Origin: JBBQXK01 sp038251625
GTDB lineage: Bacteria > Pseudomonadota > Alphaproteobacteria > Rhodobacterales > Rhodobacteraceae
NCBI GenBank assembly: GCA_038251625.1
Contig: JBBSBE010000029.1
Coordinates: 1-34,790 of the forward strand
Direction of reading: 5' to 3'
Length of the DNA: 34,790 nt
The translations under genes were made by a program, and so were the position numbers. This document shows positions 23,279 to 30,811 of this stretch, one piece after another. The number at the start of each line of letters is the position of its first letter. The first letter of the stretch is position 1. The notes under the pieces are model-generated. The model saw only the letters and a program-made list of their open reading frames with translations, searched no databases and was not told where the DNA came from.

Positions 23279-23596
23279 TTATCCGGGGATACGGGCGATT
23301 GCCTTGAACCGCAGGCCACCCAGCGGGCGGGCGTCGGTAAAGACTCCATCGTGTGAGGCGGCGTAGAGGCGCGCAAAGGCGATCAAATCCGGAAGGTCGG
23401 CATCGGTCAGGTCACCAAACAGGTAGGCTGTCTTTCCGGGTGCGCGAAATGCAACGGTCGAAGCGCGCGCGCAGCCTGACATGCAGTCGGTGCCCGAAAT
23501 CTCGACCGATATGCCTGCTGACGTCAGTGCCGCGCAAAACGCATCTGCAAAGTCGCCTTTTCCAAGCGGGCAAGCGGTGCAAAACACAATCCGCAT
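23279..23596 (-). CDS. DUF1636 family protein, thioredoxin-like ferredoxin type
   Basis: A 105-residue cytosolic protein. Cysteines lie at positions 6, 9, 21, 38 and 42 (FCTACPLGKG, then TDCMSGCARAS), followed by STVAFRAPGKTAYLFGDL. This layout, with a closing DCxxxC pair, resembles thioredoxin-like [2Fe-2S] ferredoxins and fits DUF1636, a family found beside cobalamin genes in alphaproteobacteria. Its start overlaps the cobA stop by one base (TAATG), so it is coupled to cobA. A redox role in corrin synthesis, for example feeding electrons to CobG, or a role in metal handling, is speculation. It is the last gene before the riboswitch. Confidence 0.75.
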   Translation of the reverse strand: MRIVFCTACPLGKGDFADAFCAALTSAGISVEISGTDCMSGCARASTVAFRAPGKTAYLFGDLTDADLPDLIAFARLYAASHDGVFTDARPLGGLRFKAIARIPG

Positions 23597-24321
23597 TATC
23601 CTGCCCCGTCTGCAAGCGGACCGTAGATGATCAGCGCGGGCTGTGTGCTTTCGATGAGGGAGGGCTGCGTGGCAAGGGTGCCCACGGTCGCGCGGGTAAT
23701 GCGCTGGTCAGCGTGACTCACTGCTTCGGCGAGAAGCGCGGGGGTCGTGGCGGGCAAGCCTTCGGCTAAAAGGCGTGCAGCCAGCTCGGGCCACGTGCGC
23801 TTGCCCATATAGACAACGGTCGTGGCCTCCGGGTCGGCGAGGGCGCGCCAGTTCAAACCTTGCGGCAATCCACCGGTCGTATCTGCCCCGGTGATGAACT
23901 GGACCCGCCGCGCCGTCAGCCGCCGCGTCAGCGGGATCATCGCGGCAGCAGCGGCGGCAGAAGCTGAGGTGACGCCGGGGATGATTTCGAAGGGGACATG
24001 GGCGACGGCAAGCGCCGTCGTCTCCTCCTCCAGCCGCCCGAACAGCCCCGCGTCGCCAGATTTCAGCCGCACCACGCGAGCGCCGGTCAGCGCGTAATCC
24101 ACCAGCAAACGGCTGACATGATCCTGTTTCGGCGAGGGGCGCCCCGCGCGCTTGCCCACTCCCACAAGATCGGCACCCGGGCGGGCGTGGGCAAGGATGG
24201 GCCCGGCAGACAAGTCATCAAACAGCACCGCATCGGCATGGGCCAACCTGTCCACCGCCTTCAGCGTCAAAAGCTCTGGGTCACCTGGGCCGGAAGACAC
24301 GAAAGACACAAAACCGGTCAT
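23596..24321 (-). CDS. cobA: Uroporphyrinogen-III C-methyltransferase CobA
   Basis: A 241-residue SAM-dependent enzyme that methylates uroporphyrinogen III at C-2 and C-7 to precorrin-2, the entry step to cobalamin and also siroheme. Motifs: VSFVSSGPGDPELLTLKAVD (glycine loop), VLFDDLS, VVRLKSGDAGLFGRLEEE, PFEIIPGVTSASAAAA, the RRLTARRVQFITG strand and TVVYMGKRTWPEL. It has no fused CysG or uroporphyrinogen synthase domain. The start overlaps the cobB stop by four bases, and the stop overlaps the DUF1636 start. Confidence 0.94.
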   Translation of the reverse strand: MTGFVSFVSSGPGDPELLTLKAVDRLAHADAVLFDDLSAGPILAHARPGADLVGVGKRAGRPSPKQDHVSRLLVDYALTGARVVRLKSGDAGLFGRLEEETTALAVAHVPFEIIPGVTSASAAAAAAMIPLTRRLTARRVQFITGADTTGGLPQGLNWRALADPEATTVVYMGKRTWPELAARLLAEGLPATTPALLAEAVSHADQRITRATVGTLATQPSLIESTQPALIIYGPLADGAG

Positions 24322-25619
24322 GCGGCTGGCCCGATCAGGTGAAAGAAGCTGCCCGTGGCAGGGCCGCGCCGGCTGCCGCTTTCCACGATAGCCCCGCCCG
24401 CGGCATCGGTCACGGTGGCAAGTGGGATATCCGGTTGCGCCAGGATGGTGGAGTAGTGGAACTCGTGCCCCACCAGCGCTGCACCCGCAGGCAGGCTTGC
24501 CATCCCATCAAGCAGCGTCGCGCGGCGGTAGCCAAGATGCATCTTGCGCGTCTGATAGCTTGTGACCAATCCCAAGAGCCCCGCCATCTGATGCCGCGTG
24601 CCATCCTTGTCGATCAGCGCCTCGCCCATCGCCATGTACCCCCCGCATTCGCCATGCACCGGGCGCGTGTCGGCAAAGTCGCGCAGGCCTGCGTGAAAGC
24701 GGCCAGCGGCGGCAAGCTGCCCTGCATGCAGTTCGGGATAGCCGCCGGGCAACCAGCAGGCATCGGCGCTTGCATCGGGCGCCTCATCGGCAAGGGGCGA
24801 AAAGGGCAGAACCTCGGCCCCGGCCGCTCGCCAATCCGCCAGAAGGTGGGGATAGACAAAGCTGAACGCCGCATCCCGCGCAAGTGCGATGCGCTGGCTC
24901 GGAGGGGGCAGCCGGCGAGGGGTGCCCATGGCGGCAAATGGCCGGGCAGCGGCAGCAATCATGTCAAGATCGGCATGGGCGGTAAGGAACCTGCCTGCGG
25001 CGTCGATAAAGGCCTGCAGCCCGCCATGCTCCTCAGCCTGCACCAACCCCAGATGGCGTTCGGGCAGCGCCAGCGCCGGGTTGCGTGGCAATGCGCCAAG
25101 GCATGCCACGCCCGCCTCGGCCAGCCCCGCCCGCAGCATCGCCTCGTGCCGGGGTGAGGCCACACGGTTCAGGATCACCCCGGCCACGGCCACTCCCTTG
25201 CGAAAGCGGGAAAACCCGGCCGCCACCGCCCCCACTGATTGCGCCTGACCGGAGGCGTCGAGCACCAGCATCACCGGCCATCCGGTGAGCGCCGCTATAT
25301 CTGCGCTGGCCCCTGTACCCGCCGCGCCGGGGGTCGCCACGCCGTCGAACAGGCCCATCGCCCCTTCGGCAAGGATCAGATCAGCGCTGGCTGGCGCGAT
25401 GCGCGCAGTGATGTCGGGGCCGGTCATGGACCAGCTGTCAAGGTTGAACGCCGGGCGCCCGGCAGCAGCGGCGTGAAAGGCGGGATCAATATAGTCAGGC
25501 CCGCATTTATAGGGCTGTACCGACAGCCCGCGCGCACGAAAGGCGGCGATAAGGCCAAGCGTCACGGTTGTCTTGCCGGTGCCTGAAGCCGGGGCAGAGA
25601 TCACCAGACCGGGGATCAT
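24318..25619 (-). CDS. cobB: Hydrogenobyrinic acid a,c-diamide synthase CobB
   Basis: A 433-residue glutamine- and ATP-dependent amidotransferase that amidates the a and c side chains of hydrogenobyrinic acid, the last step before cobalt insertion in the aerobic route. The N-terminal APASGTGKTTVTLGL (residues 9-23) is the P-loop, and CGPDYIDPAFH is the substrate-side motif. The C-terminal glutaminase domain contains LPGGYPELHA and the nucleophile Cys325 in HGECGGYMAMG, followed by GLVTSYQTRKMHLGYR and GHEFHYS. The length is normal. Both ends overlap neighbours by four bases (fused cobE-cobM and cobA). Confidence 0.95.
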   Translation of the reverse strand: MIPGLVISAPASGTGKTTVTLGLIAAFRARGLSVQPYKCGPDYIDPAFHAAAAGRPAFNLDSWSMTGPDITARIAPASADLILAEGAMGLFDGVATPGAAGTGASADIAALTGWPVMLVLDASGQAQSVGAVAAGFSRFRKGVAVAGVILNRVASPRHEAMLRAGLAEAGVACLGALPRNPALALPERHLGLVQAEEHGGLQAFIDAAGRFLTAHADLDMIAAAARPFAAMGTPRRLPPPSQRIALARDAAFSFVYPHLLADWRAAGAEVLPFSPLADEAPDASADACWLPGGYPELHAGQLAAAGRFHAGLRDFADTRPVHGECGGYMAMGEALIDKDGTRHQMAGLLGLVTSYQTRKMHLGYRRATLLDGMASLPAGAALVGHEFHYSTILAQPDIPLATVTDAAGGAIVESGSRRGPATGSFFHLIGPAA

Positions 25620-26749
25620 TCGGGAAACCTCGGGTCCGTTCCCACCGGGCGGTAGCGGCGGTCATAGTCACCCGCGTAAAGGCGGCTTTCGTCAAACCCT
25701 TCAGCCCCCAGTGCTGGCCCCACAAGGATCAGCGCCGTGCGCTCCATCTCTGGCCCGATTGCTGCGGCCAACGTGGCAAGGGTGGCACGTACGATCCGCT
25801 GATCCGGCCAAGATGCGCGCCAGACCACGGCAGCGGGGCATCCCTCGCCATAGTGAGGGGCAAGATCGGCAACCACCTTTTCGATCAGGTGGATCGACAG
25901 GTGGATCGCCAGCGTGGCGCCCGTGGCCCCGAACGCGGCCAGCGTCTCGCCAGGCGGCATCGCGCTGGCCCGTCCGGGCGTCCGCGTCAGGACCACCGAT
26001 TGCGCAAGTCCCGGCAGCGTCAGTTCCGCCCCGAGTGCCGCTGCGGCGGCGGCGAAAGAGGGCACGCCCGGCGTCACATCGTAGGCGATGCCCATGGCGC
26101 GCAGCCGCCGCAATTGTTCGCCCATCGCCGACCAGACCGACACATCCCCGGAATGCAGCCTCGCCACATCCTGCCCCGCATCATGGGCCGTGGCGATCTC
26201 GGCCATTATCTCGTCAAGGCTGAGGGGGGCGGTATTCACGATCCGCGCGCCGGGCGGGCAATGGGCCAGGATCGCCGCGGGCACCAGCGACCCGGCATAA
26301 AGGCAGACGGGCGAGGCGGCGATCAGATCACGCCCCCGCAGTGTCAGCAGGTCTGGGGCGCCCGGGCCTGCGCCGATGAAGTGAACGATCATGCGGGCGG
26401 ATCCTTCTGCAATGGCGGCGGTGGCCTGTCCGCCGGGGGCGGCCACGCGCGGTGCCAAAAGCCGCGCGCCCGGGCCAAGCGCGGCAAGGGCGGCGGCTTC
26501 GGCAAGACTGTGGCCGCCGTAGCGCGCCGGCGCATGTGGCGAGGGCGCTGCAGGGGCCGCAACAAGGGCGGGCAGGGGGATTGAAAACGCGGGCAGACCA
26601 AGGCTTTCGGCGAGCGAGCGAAAAGCGGGCGCATCGGCTTTGTCGGCAGCGGTCGCTATGGCGTCCACCGGCCCGCCTGCTGCGTCCAGCGCCGCGCGCA
26701 ACGCGGCTTCGGGCGCATCCTGCCGAAAGCCGATCCCCGCGACCCTCAT
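25616..26749 (-). CDS. cobM: CobE-CobM fusion: CobE/CbiG-C-like domain plus precorrin-4 C11-methyltransferase
   Basis: 377 residues in one frame. Residues 1-119 are CobE-like (related to the C-terminal domain of CbiG): VAGIGFRQDAPEAALRAAL, DAIATAADKADAPAFRSLAE, GHSLAEAAALAAL, and the ending ATAAIAEGSAR. CobE is needed for efficient cobalamin synthesis but its reaction is unclear. From Met120 the protein is CobM: VHFIGAGPGAPDLLTLRG, YAGSLVP, ARLHSGDVSVWSAMGEQ and YDVTPGVPSFAAAAA. CobM methylates precorrin-4 at C-11 to precorrin-5. The two are usually separate genes. Here no stop lies between them. GAAGGA sits about nine bases before the internal ATG (26390-26392), so CobM might also be made alone. 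The ATG at 26749 overlaps the cobL stop. Confidence 0.88.
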   Translation of the reverse strand: MRVAGIGFRQDAPEAALRAALDAAGGPVDAIATAADKADAPAFRSLAESLGLPAFSIPLPALVAAPAAPSPHAPARYGGHSLAEAAALAALGPGARLLAPRVAAPGGQATAAIAEGSARMIVHFIGAGPGAPDLLTLRGRDLIAASPVCLYAGSLVPAAILAHCPPGARIVNTAPLSLDEIMAEIATAHDAGQDVARLHSGDVSVWSAMGEQLRRLRAMGIAYDVTPGVPSFAAAAAALGAELTLPGLAQSVVLTRTPGRASAMPPGETLAAFGATGATLAIHLSIHLIEKVVADLAPHYGEGCPAAVVWRASWPDQRIVRATLATLAAAIGPEMERTALILVGPALGAEGFDESRLYAGDYDRRYRPVGTDPRFPE

Positions 26750-27927
26750 CGCGCCACGCTCCACTGCACGACTGTGCGGGATGGTGACCAGCCCCGCATC
26801 CGGCCAAGCGGCGCCGCCTCGGCAATGTCGAGGCGCAAAAGGGTGCCGCCCTTGATCGCATGGTGCTGCATCAAAAGGGTTTCGGTCTCAAGCGTCACCG
26901 CGTTCACCACAAGACGCGCGCCGGGGGCGAGGCGGGCCCAAAGCGCCTCGATCAATGCTGCATCGCAGCCTCCGCCCACAAAGACCGCATCAGGGGGCTC
27001 AAGGTCGGCCAGCGCCGCAGGCGCGCGGCCCTCCACCACCCTCAGGCAGTGCGTCAGCCCGAAATCCACGCAATTCTGCCGGATGTTCGCGACCCGGTCG
27101 CCCCGCGCCTCAATGGCCGTTGCACGTCCACCCGCAAGGCAGAACTCCACCGATACCGAGCCAGACCCGGCACCCACATCCCACAGATGATGGCCCGGGC
27201 GGGGCGCCAGCGCGGCAAGGGTCAGCGCACGGATTGGCGCCTTGGTAATCTGCCCATCCTGCGCGTAGCCTGCGTCGGGCAGACCCGCACTGCGCGGCAA
27301 TCCGGGCGCGCCCGCAGGCCGGATCGCCAGTGCCACTGGCGCATCGATCTGTTCACTCGCAAACGGCGCGGCGCGGGTTTCGCGCAAACGCTCGGCTGGA
27401 CCGCCAAGACGTTCCATCACTGTCAGGTGCGATGAACCAAAGCCCCGAGCCGCCAGCCAATTTGCCAACTCGGCAACCGCGGCTCCGTCCCGCAGCGTGC
27501 AAAGGATACGCCTGCCGGGGTGCAGATGGGGCAAAAGGCGCGGATAGGGCGCGGCGTGGAGGCCAAGGCAGATCACCTCTTCCAGCCGCCATCCCAGACG
27601 GTTGGCCATCAACTGGAAGACAGACAGTGCGGGGTGGCTGACCCATTCGCCCGGCGCCAGATACGCGGCAAGGCTGCCACCTGCGCCATGCCAGAACGGA
27701 TCACCCGAGGTCAGAACCACAACCGAGCGGCCGCGATGCGCCAGTACCGGCGCCACGTCAAAGGGAACGGGCCAAGGCTGCCCCTTCGAGCCGACCCCGG
27801 CCAGATCGAGGTGCCGCGGACCGCCAAACACCAGATCAGCGCCATCAAGCGCAGCGCGGGCGGCGGGCCCAAGGCCTGCGCACCCGTCTTCGCCTATCCC
27901 GATCAGGCTGAGCCACGCGGTCGTCAT
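26746..27927 (-). CDS. cobL: Precorrin-6Y C5,15-methyltransferase (decarboxylating) CobL
   Basis: A 393-residue two-domain enzyme that methylates C-5 and C-15 and removes the C-12 acetate carboxyl, giving precorrin-8X. The N-terminal CbiE-like domain begins WLSLIGIGEDGCAGLG and contains VVLTSGDPFWHGAG (71-84) and EWVSHPALSVFQLMANRLGW. The CbiT-like domain starts near residue 225 with the SAM site HLWDVGAGSGSVSVEF (247-262), then DAVFVGGG and ARLVVNAVTLE. I chose the ATG at 27925-27927, preceded by AAGGG. The frame runs on to 28164 but that part overlaps cobK. It diverges from cobK over only 50 nt. Confidence 0.94.
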   Translation of the reverse strand: MTTAWLSLIGIGEDGCAGLGPAARAALDGADLVFGGPRHLDLAGVGSKGQPWPVPFDVAPVLAHRGRSVVVLTSGDPFWHGAGGSLAAYLAPGEWVSHPALSVFQLMANRLGWRLEEVICLGLHAAPYPRLLPHLHPGRRILCTLRDGAAVAELANWLAARGFGSSHLTVMERLGGPAERLRETRAAPFASEQIDAPVALAIRPAGAPGLPRSAGLPDAGYAQDGQITKAPIRALTLAALAPRPGHHLWDVGAGSGSVSVEFCLAGGRATAIEARGDRVANIRQNCVDFGLTHCLRVVEGRAPAALADLEPPDAVFVGGGCDAALIEALWARLAPGARLVVNAVTLETETLLMQHHAIKGGTLLRLDIAEAAPLGRMRGWSPSRTVVQWSVAR

Positions 27928-27944
27928 CGCAATGCCCTTGGCTT

Positions 27945-27960
27945 GCGGGCACCTGCCCGC
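27945..27960. promoter_or_regulatory. Perfect inverted repeat in the 50-bp cobL/cobK divergent spacer
   Basis: GCGGGC (27945-27950), ACCT, GCCCGC (27955-27960) form a perfect six-base inverted repeat almost in the centre of the spacer between the two divergent start codons (27927 and 27978). It could be a shared operator or a leader hairpin. The spacer is too short for two non-overlapping sigma-70 promoters with leaders, so transcription must start inside a neighbour or the messages must have very short leaders. Confidence 0.35.
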
Positions 27961-27977
27961 CCGCGCATTGTGCCTGC

Positions 27978-28739
27978 ATGATGACGGGGAAACCAGCACG
28001 GGTGCTCTTGCTCGGTGGGACGACCGAGGCTGCGGCATTGGCCGAAGCCATGGCTGCGGCGGGTATCGCGGGACTTTTTTCCTATGCCGGGCGCACGGCA
28101 GCGCCGGCGCCCCAGCCCCTGCCGATGCGGGTGGGTGGCTTTGGCGGGGTCGCAGGCCTTGCAACCTTTCTTGGCGCGGAAGATATCAGCCATGTCGTCG
28201 ATGCGACCCATCCCTTCGCCGCTCGGATGAGCGGTAATGCCGTCGGGGCCTGCGCCATCGCAGGCGTCCCGTTGATTGCCCTTGAACGTCCCGCATGGGC
28301 CCAAGCCCACGGCGACCAATGGATCCGCGTGGCCGATACAGCCGCCGCTGTGACGGCGCTTCCAATGGCCAAGGCAAGCGTGTTCCTTGCCATCGGTCGG
28401 CAGGAAATCGCGGCCTTCTCTGCGCGTCCCGAACACCATTACCTTCTGCGCGTCGTTGACCCGCCGACCAGCCCCCTTCCACTGCCTGAGGCTACAGTGA
28501 CTGTGACCCGGGGTCCTTTTGGCCTTGACGGAGACCTTGCGCTGATGCGCGCGCATGGCATCGACCTTGTGGTTGCCAAGAACGCAGGCGGCGTCGGCGC
28601 TCGCGCCAAGATCGACGCCGCGCGTATGTTGGGCTTGCCCGTCATCCTGATCGAGCGGCCCCCGGTTCCGGATCGGCACGTCGTTCATTCCGTTAAGGAT
28701 GCGATGCGTTGGCTTCATGGTGCTGATCGGGGGGTATAG
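27978..28739 (+). CDS. cobK: Precorrin-6A reductase CobK
   Basis: A 253-residue NADPH-dependent enzyme that reduces precorrin-6A to precorrin-6B. The N-terminal VLLLGGTTEAAALAEAMAAA is the nucleotide-binding start typical of CobK/CbiJ, and VVDATHPFAARMSGNAV is the family signature. PLIALERPAW, FLAIGRQEIAAF, TVTRGPFGLDGDLALM and DLVVAKNAGGVGARAKIDAA follow. The start has two adjacent ATGs (27978 and 27981) and no clear Shine-Dalgarno sequence, so a leaderless message is possible. It is the only cobalamin gene on the plus strand. Its last 25 bases overlap the 3' end of cobJ on the other strand. Confidence 0.94.
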   Translation: MMTGKPARVLLLGGTTEAAALAEAMAAAGIAGLFSYAGRTAAPAPQPLPMRVGGFGGVAGLATFLGAEDISHVVDATHPFAARMSGNAVGACAIAGVPLIALERPAWAQAHGDQWIRVADTAAAVTALPMAKASVFLAIGRQEIAAFSARPEHHYLLRVVDPPTSPLPLPEATVTVTRGPFGLDGDLALMRAHGIDLVVAKNAGGVGARAKIDAARMLGLPVILIERPPVPDRHVVHSVKDAMRWLHGADRGV

Positions 28740-29455
28740 ACCCATCGCCCCACCCGCCGTGTCTGTGCGTTTCCGACGATCACGACCGTGCGCATGTCGG
28801 CCATCTCGGGTCGCGCCTCGGCCAGTGTCACAGTCTCTATCCGCTCTTCAGGTGTGGTGACGGCGCGGGCGAAAGTGATCAGTCGGCCGGATTCGCAAAT
28901 CTCTGACAGCACTTCAAGCGCCCGGGCGAACTGATGCGGGCGGCTGGCGGATCGTGGGTTGTAGAAGGCCATGGCGAACCCGGCCTCTGCAGCCAGACGC
29001 AACCGACGCTCGACCACATCCCACGGCTTAAGATTGTCTGACAGATTGATCGCACAGAAATCATGGCCCAAGGGCGCGCCCGCTCGTGCGGCTGCCGCCA
29101 GCATCGCGGTAATACCGGGAAGGATGCGGATGTCGGGATCGCCATTCGCCACCTCCAGCGCTTCGAAAAGCGCCGAGGCCATGGCAAAGACGCCAGGATC
29201 GCCCGACGACACGATCACAACCCGGCGCCCCTCGGATGCAAGGCGCAGCGCAAGTGCTGCCCTGTCCAGTTCCACGCGATTGTCAGAAGCATGCAGCATC
29301 AGACCCGGGCGCGGCGCAACCCGCGCCACGTAAGGGAAGTATCCTACGACATCGGTCGCCTCTGCCAGTGCCGCCGTGACCTCGGGCGTCACCAACTGGT
29401 CGTCTCCGGGGCCAAGTCCGGCTACTGCGATCCAGCCGTTCATTGCAGGCGCCAT
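28715..29455 (-). CDS. cobJ: Precorrin-3B C17-methyltransferase CobJ
   Basis: A 246-residue SAM-dependent methyltransferase that methylates C-17 and contracts the ring, turning precorrin-3B into precorrin-4. Motifs: WIAVAGLGPGDDQLVTPEV (glycine loop), DVVGYFPYV, RRVVIVSSGDPGVFAMASAL, RILPGITAMLAAAARAGAPL, the CobJ-specific GHDFCAINLSDNLKPW and AMAFYNPRSASRP. The ATG at 29453-29455 has CGGAATGA upstream and lies four bases after the cobI stop. A second ATG at 29443 lacks a ribosome site. The gene ends inside the convergent cobK. Confidence 0.95.
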   Translation of the reverse strand: MAPAMNGWIAVAGLGPGDDQLVTPEVTAALAEATDVVGYFPYVARVAPRPGLMLHASDNRVELDRAALALRLASEGRRVVIVSSGDPGVFAMASALFEALEVANGDPDIRILPGITAMLAAAARAGAPLGHDFCAINLSDNLKPWDVVERRLRLAAEAGFAMAFYNPRSASRPHQFARALEVLSEICESGRLITFARAVTTPEERIETVTLAEARPEMADMRTVVIVGNAQTRRVGRWVYTPRSAP

Positions 29456-29459
29456 GCGG

Positions 29460-30182
29460 TCATTCCGGCGTCTCTGGGCGGCGCCCGTTGCCGGGTACCA
29501 GGACGATCGCGAAATAGGGGCAATCGGTGGCTTCCACCTCTGTCAGCCGCGCGATCCGTTGCCCCGCCATCGTGCCGCGCTCGACCAGCACCGCTTCATC
29601 AAGTCGCCCTGCACGCGCCAGCGCCGCACGCACGCGGGGTAGGTTGCGCCCCGTCTTCATGATGGCCAGCGCCTCTGACCCCGCCATCCGCGCCACAAGA
29701 TCATCCTCTGGCATTGTGCCCATCAGCACGGTCAGCACGTCGTCGCCCCATGTCATCGGGCCGATACCGTTCCAGCATCCCACCATGCCGGGGATGCCGG
29801 GGATCACCTCAACGTTCGTCCTGCCAACTAGCCGCGTGTAGAGATGCATGAACGAACCGTAGAAAAACGGATCGCCCTCGCAGAGCACCACAACCTCGCC
29901 CTGCAGCGCGAGCAGACGCGCGGCCCATTCATCGTAGAAGGCCGAAAGGGCCGCGATGTAGGCGGGGCTGTCAAAGGGCAGTTCAGTCGTGACCGGATAT
30001 TCCATCGCGTATTCGGTAGCGCCCGGCGCCAGCATCCCCTCGACAATGGCGCGTGCCTGACCGCGTCTTCCTGCTTTGCGGAAAAAAGCGACCTGACCCG
30101 CGCCGCGCACGGCCCGGTCGGCCTTGACCGACATCAGGGCCGGATCGCCGGGGCCGAGGCCTGCACAGATCACCCGCGCCAT
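29460..30182 (-). CDS. cobI: Precorrin-2 C20-methyltransferase CobI
   Basis: A 240-residue SAM-dependent methyltransferase converting precorrin-2 to precorrin-3A. Motifs: VICAGLGPGDPALMSVKADR, YPVTTELPFDSPAY, EVVVLCEGDPFFYGSFMHLY, VEVIPGIPGMVGCWNGIG, DDVLTVLMGT and ALAIMKTGRNLPRV, all typical of CobI. Two tandem ATGs (30185 and 30182) follow GGAGGG. The second has better spacing and overlaps the cobH stop by one base. The open frame extends to 30590 only as a shadow of cobH. Confidence 0.94.
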   Translation of the reverse strand: MARVICAGLGPGDPALMSVKADRAVRGAGQVAFFRKAGRRGQARAIVEGMLAPGATEYAMEYPVTTELPFDSPAYIAALSAFYDEWAARLLALQGEVVVLCEGDPFFYGSFMHLYTRLVGRTNVEVIPGIPGMVGCWNGIGPMTWGDDVLTVLMGTMPEDDLVARMAGSEALAIMKTGRNLPRVRAALARAGRLDEAVLVERGTMAGQRIARLTEVEATDCPYFAIVLVPGNGRRPETPE

Positions 30183-30811
30183 CATTCCCTCCGGCTGGCC
30201 AACGCGTTGACCGCCGCGACCGCGATCGCCGATCCGCCGAGCCGCCCCCTGACGGCCAGCGCGGGGCAGGGCGGGGCAGCAATCAGGGCGGCCTTGGATT
30301 CGGCGGCACCGATAAATCCGACAGGGGCGCCGATGATCGCGGCGGGTCGGGGGACGGTGGGGTCTTCCAGCATGTTCAGAAGGTGGAAAAGGGCGGTTGG
30401 GGCATTCCCGATGGCGACCACGGCCCCCGCAAGATAGGGCCGCCACAACTCCAGCGCCGCAGCGGAACGCGTGTTGCCCATCGCCGCCGCGCGCGCCGGA
30501 ACTTCGGGATCGTGAAGCGTGCAGATCACGGCATTGGCGGCGGGCAGGCGGCTGCGGGTAATCCCTTCGCTGACCATCCGCGCGTCGCACAGGATCGGCG
30601 CTCCAGCCTCCAGCGCTTCCCGGGCGGCTTCGGCCATGCCGGGCGTGAAATCGACGAACGCTTCGAGCCCCACCATCCCGGCTGCGTGGATCATGCGCAC
30701 CACCACCACCTCTTCTGCGTGGGTGAACCGTGCGAGGTCCGCCTCGTCCCGGATCGTGGCAAAGGAGCGGCGGTAGATTTCTGCCCCGTCCGTTTCATAG
30801 GTGTGGGGCAT
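30182..30811 (-). CDS. cobH: Precorrin-8X methylmutase CobH
   Basis: A 209-residue enzyme that moves a methyl group from C-11 to C-12 of precorrin-8X, giving hydrogenobyrinic acid. His42 in VVVVRMIHAAGM corresponds to the catalytic His of the family. Other signatures are GAPILCDARMVSEGI, VAIGNAPTALFHLLNML and PAAIIGAPVGFIGAAESK. The length is normal. The gene overlaps the cobG end by 17 bases, and its TGA overlaps the cobI start, so translation is coupled through the run. Confidence 0.96.
   Translation of the reverse strand: MPHTYETDGAEIYRRSFATIRDEADLARFTHAEEVVVVRMIHAAGMVGLEAFVDFTPGMAEAAREALEAGAPILCDARMVSEGITRSRLPAANAVICTLHDPEVPARAAAMGNTRSAAALELWRPYLAGAVVAIGNAPTALFHLLNMLEDPTVPRPAAIIGAPVGFIGAAESKAALIAAPPCPALAVRGRLGGSAIAVAAVNALASRRE

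Noticed and set aside
27928..28164. N-terminal extension of the cobL frame up to 28164
   Set aside because: The extension overlaps cobK and is low-complexity Pro/Arg/Ala. The ATG at 27927 has a good ribosome site and the family's normal start.
29460..30590. 376-codon version of cobI
   Set aside because: The extra N-terminal part is cobH read in another frame. The true start follows GGAGGG near 30182.
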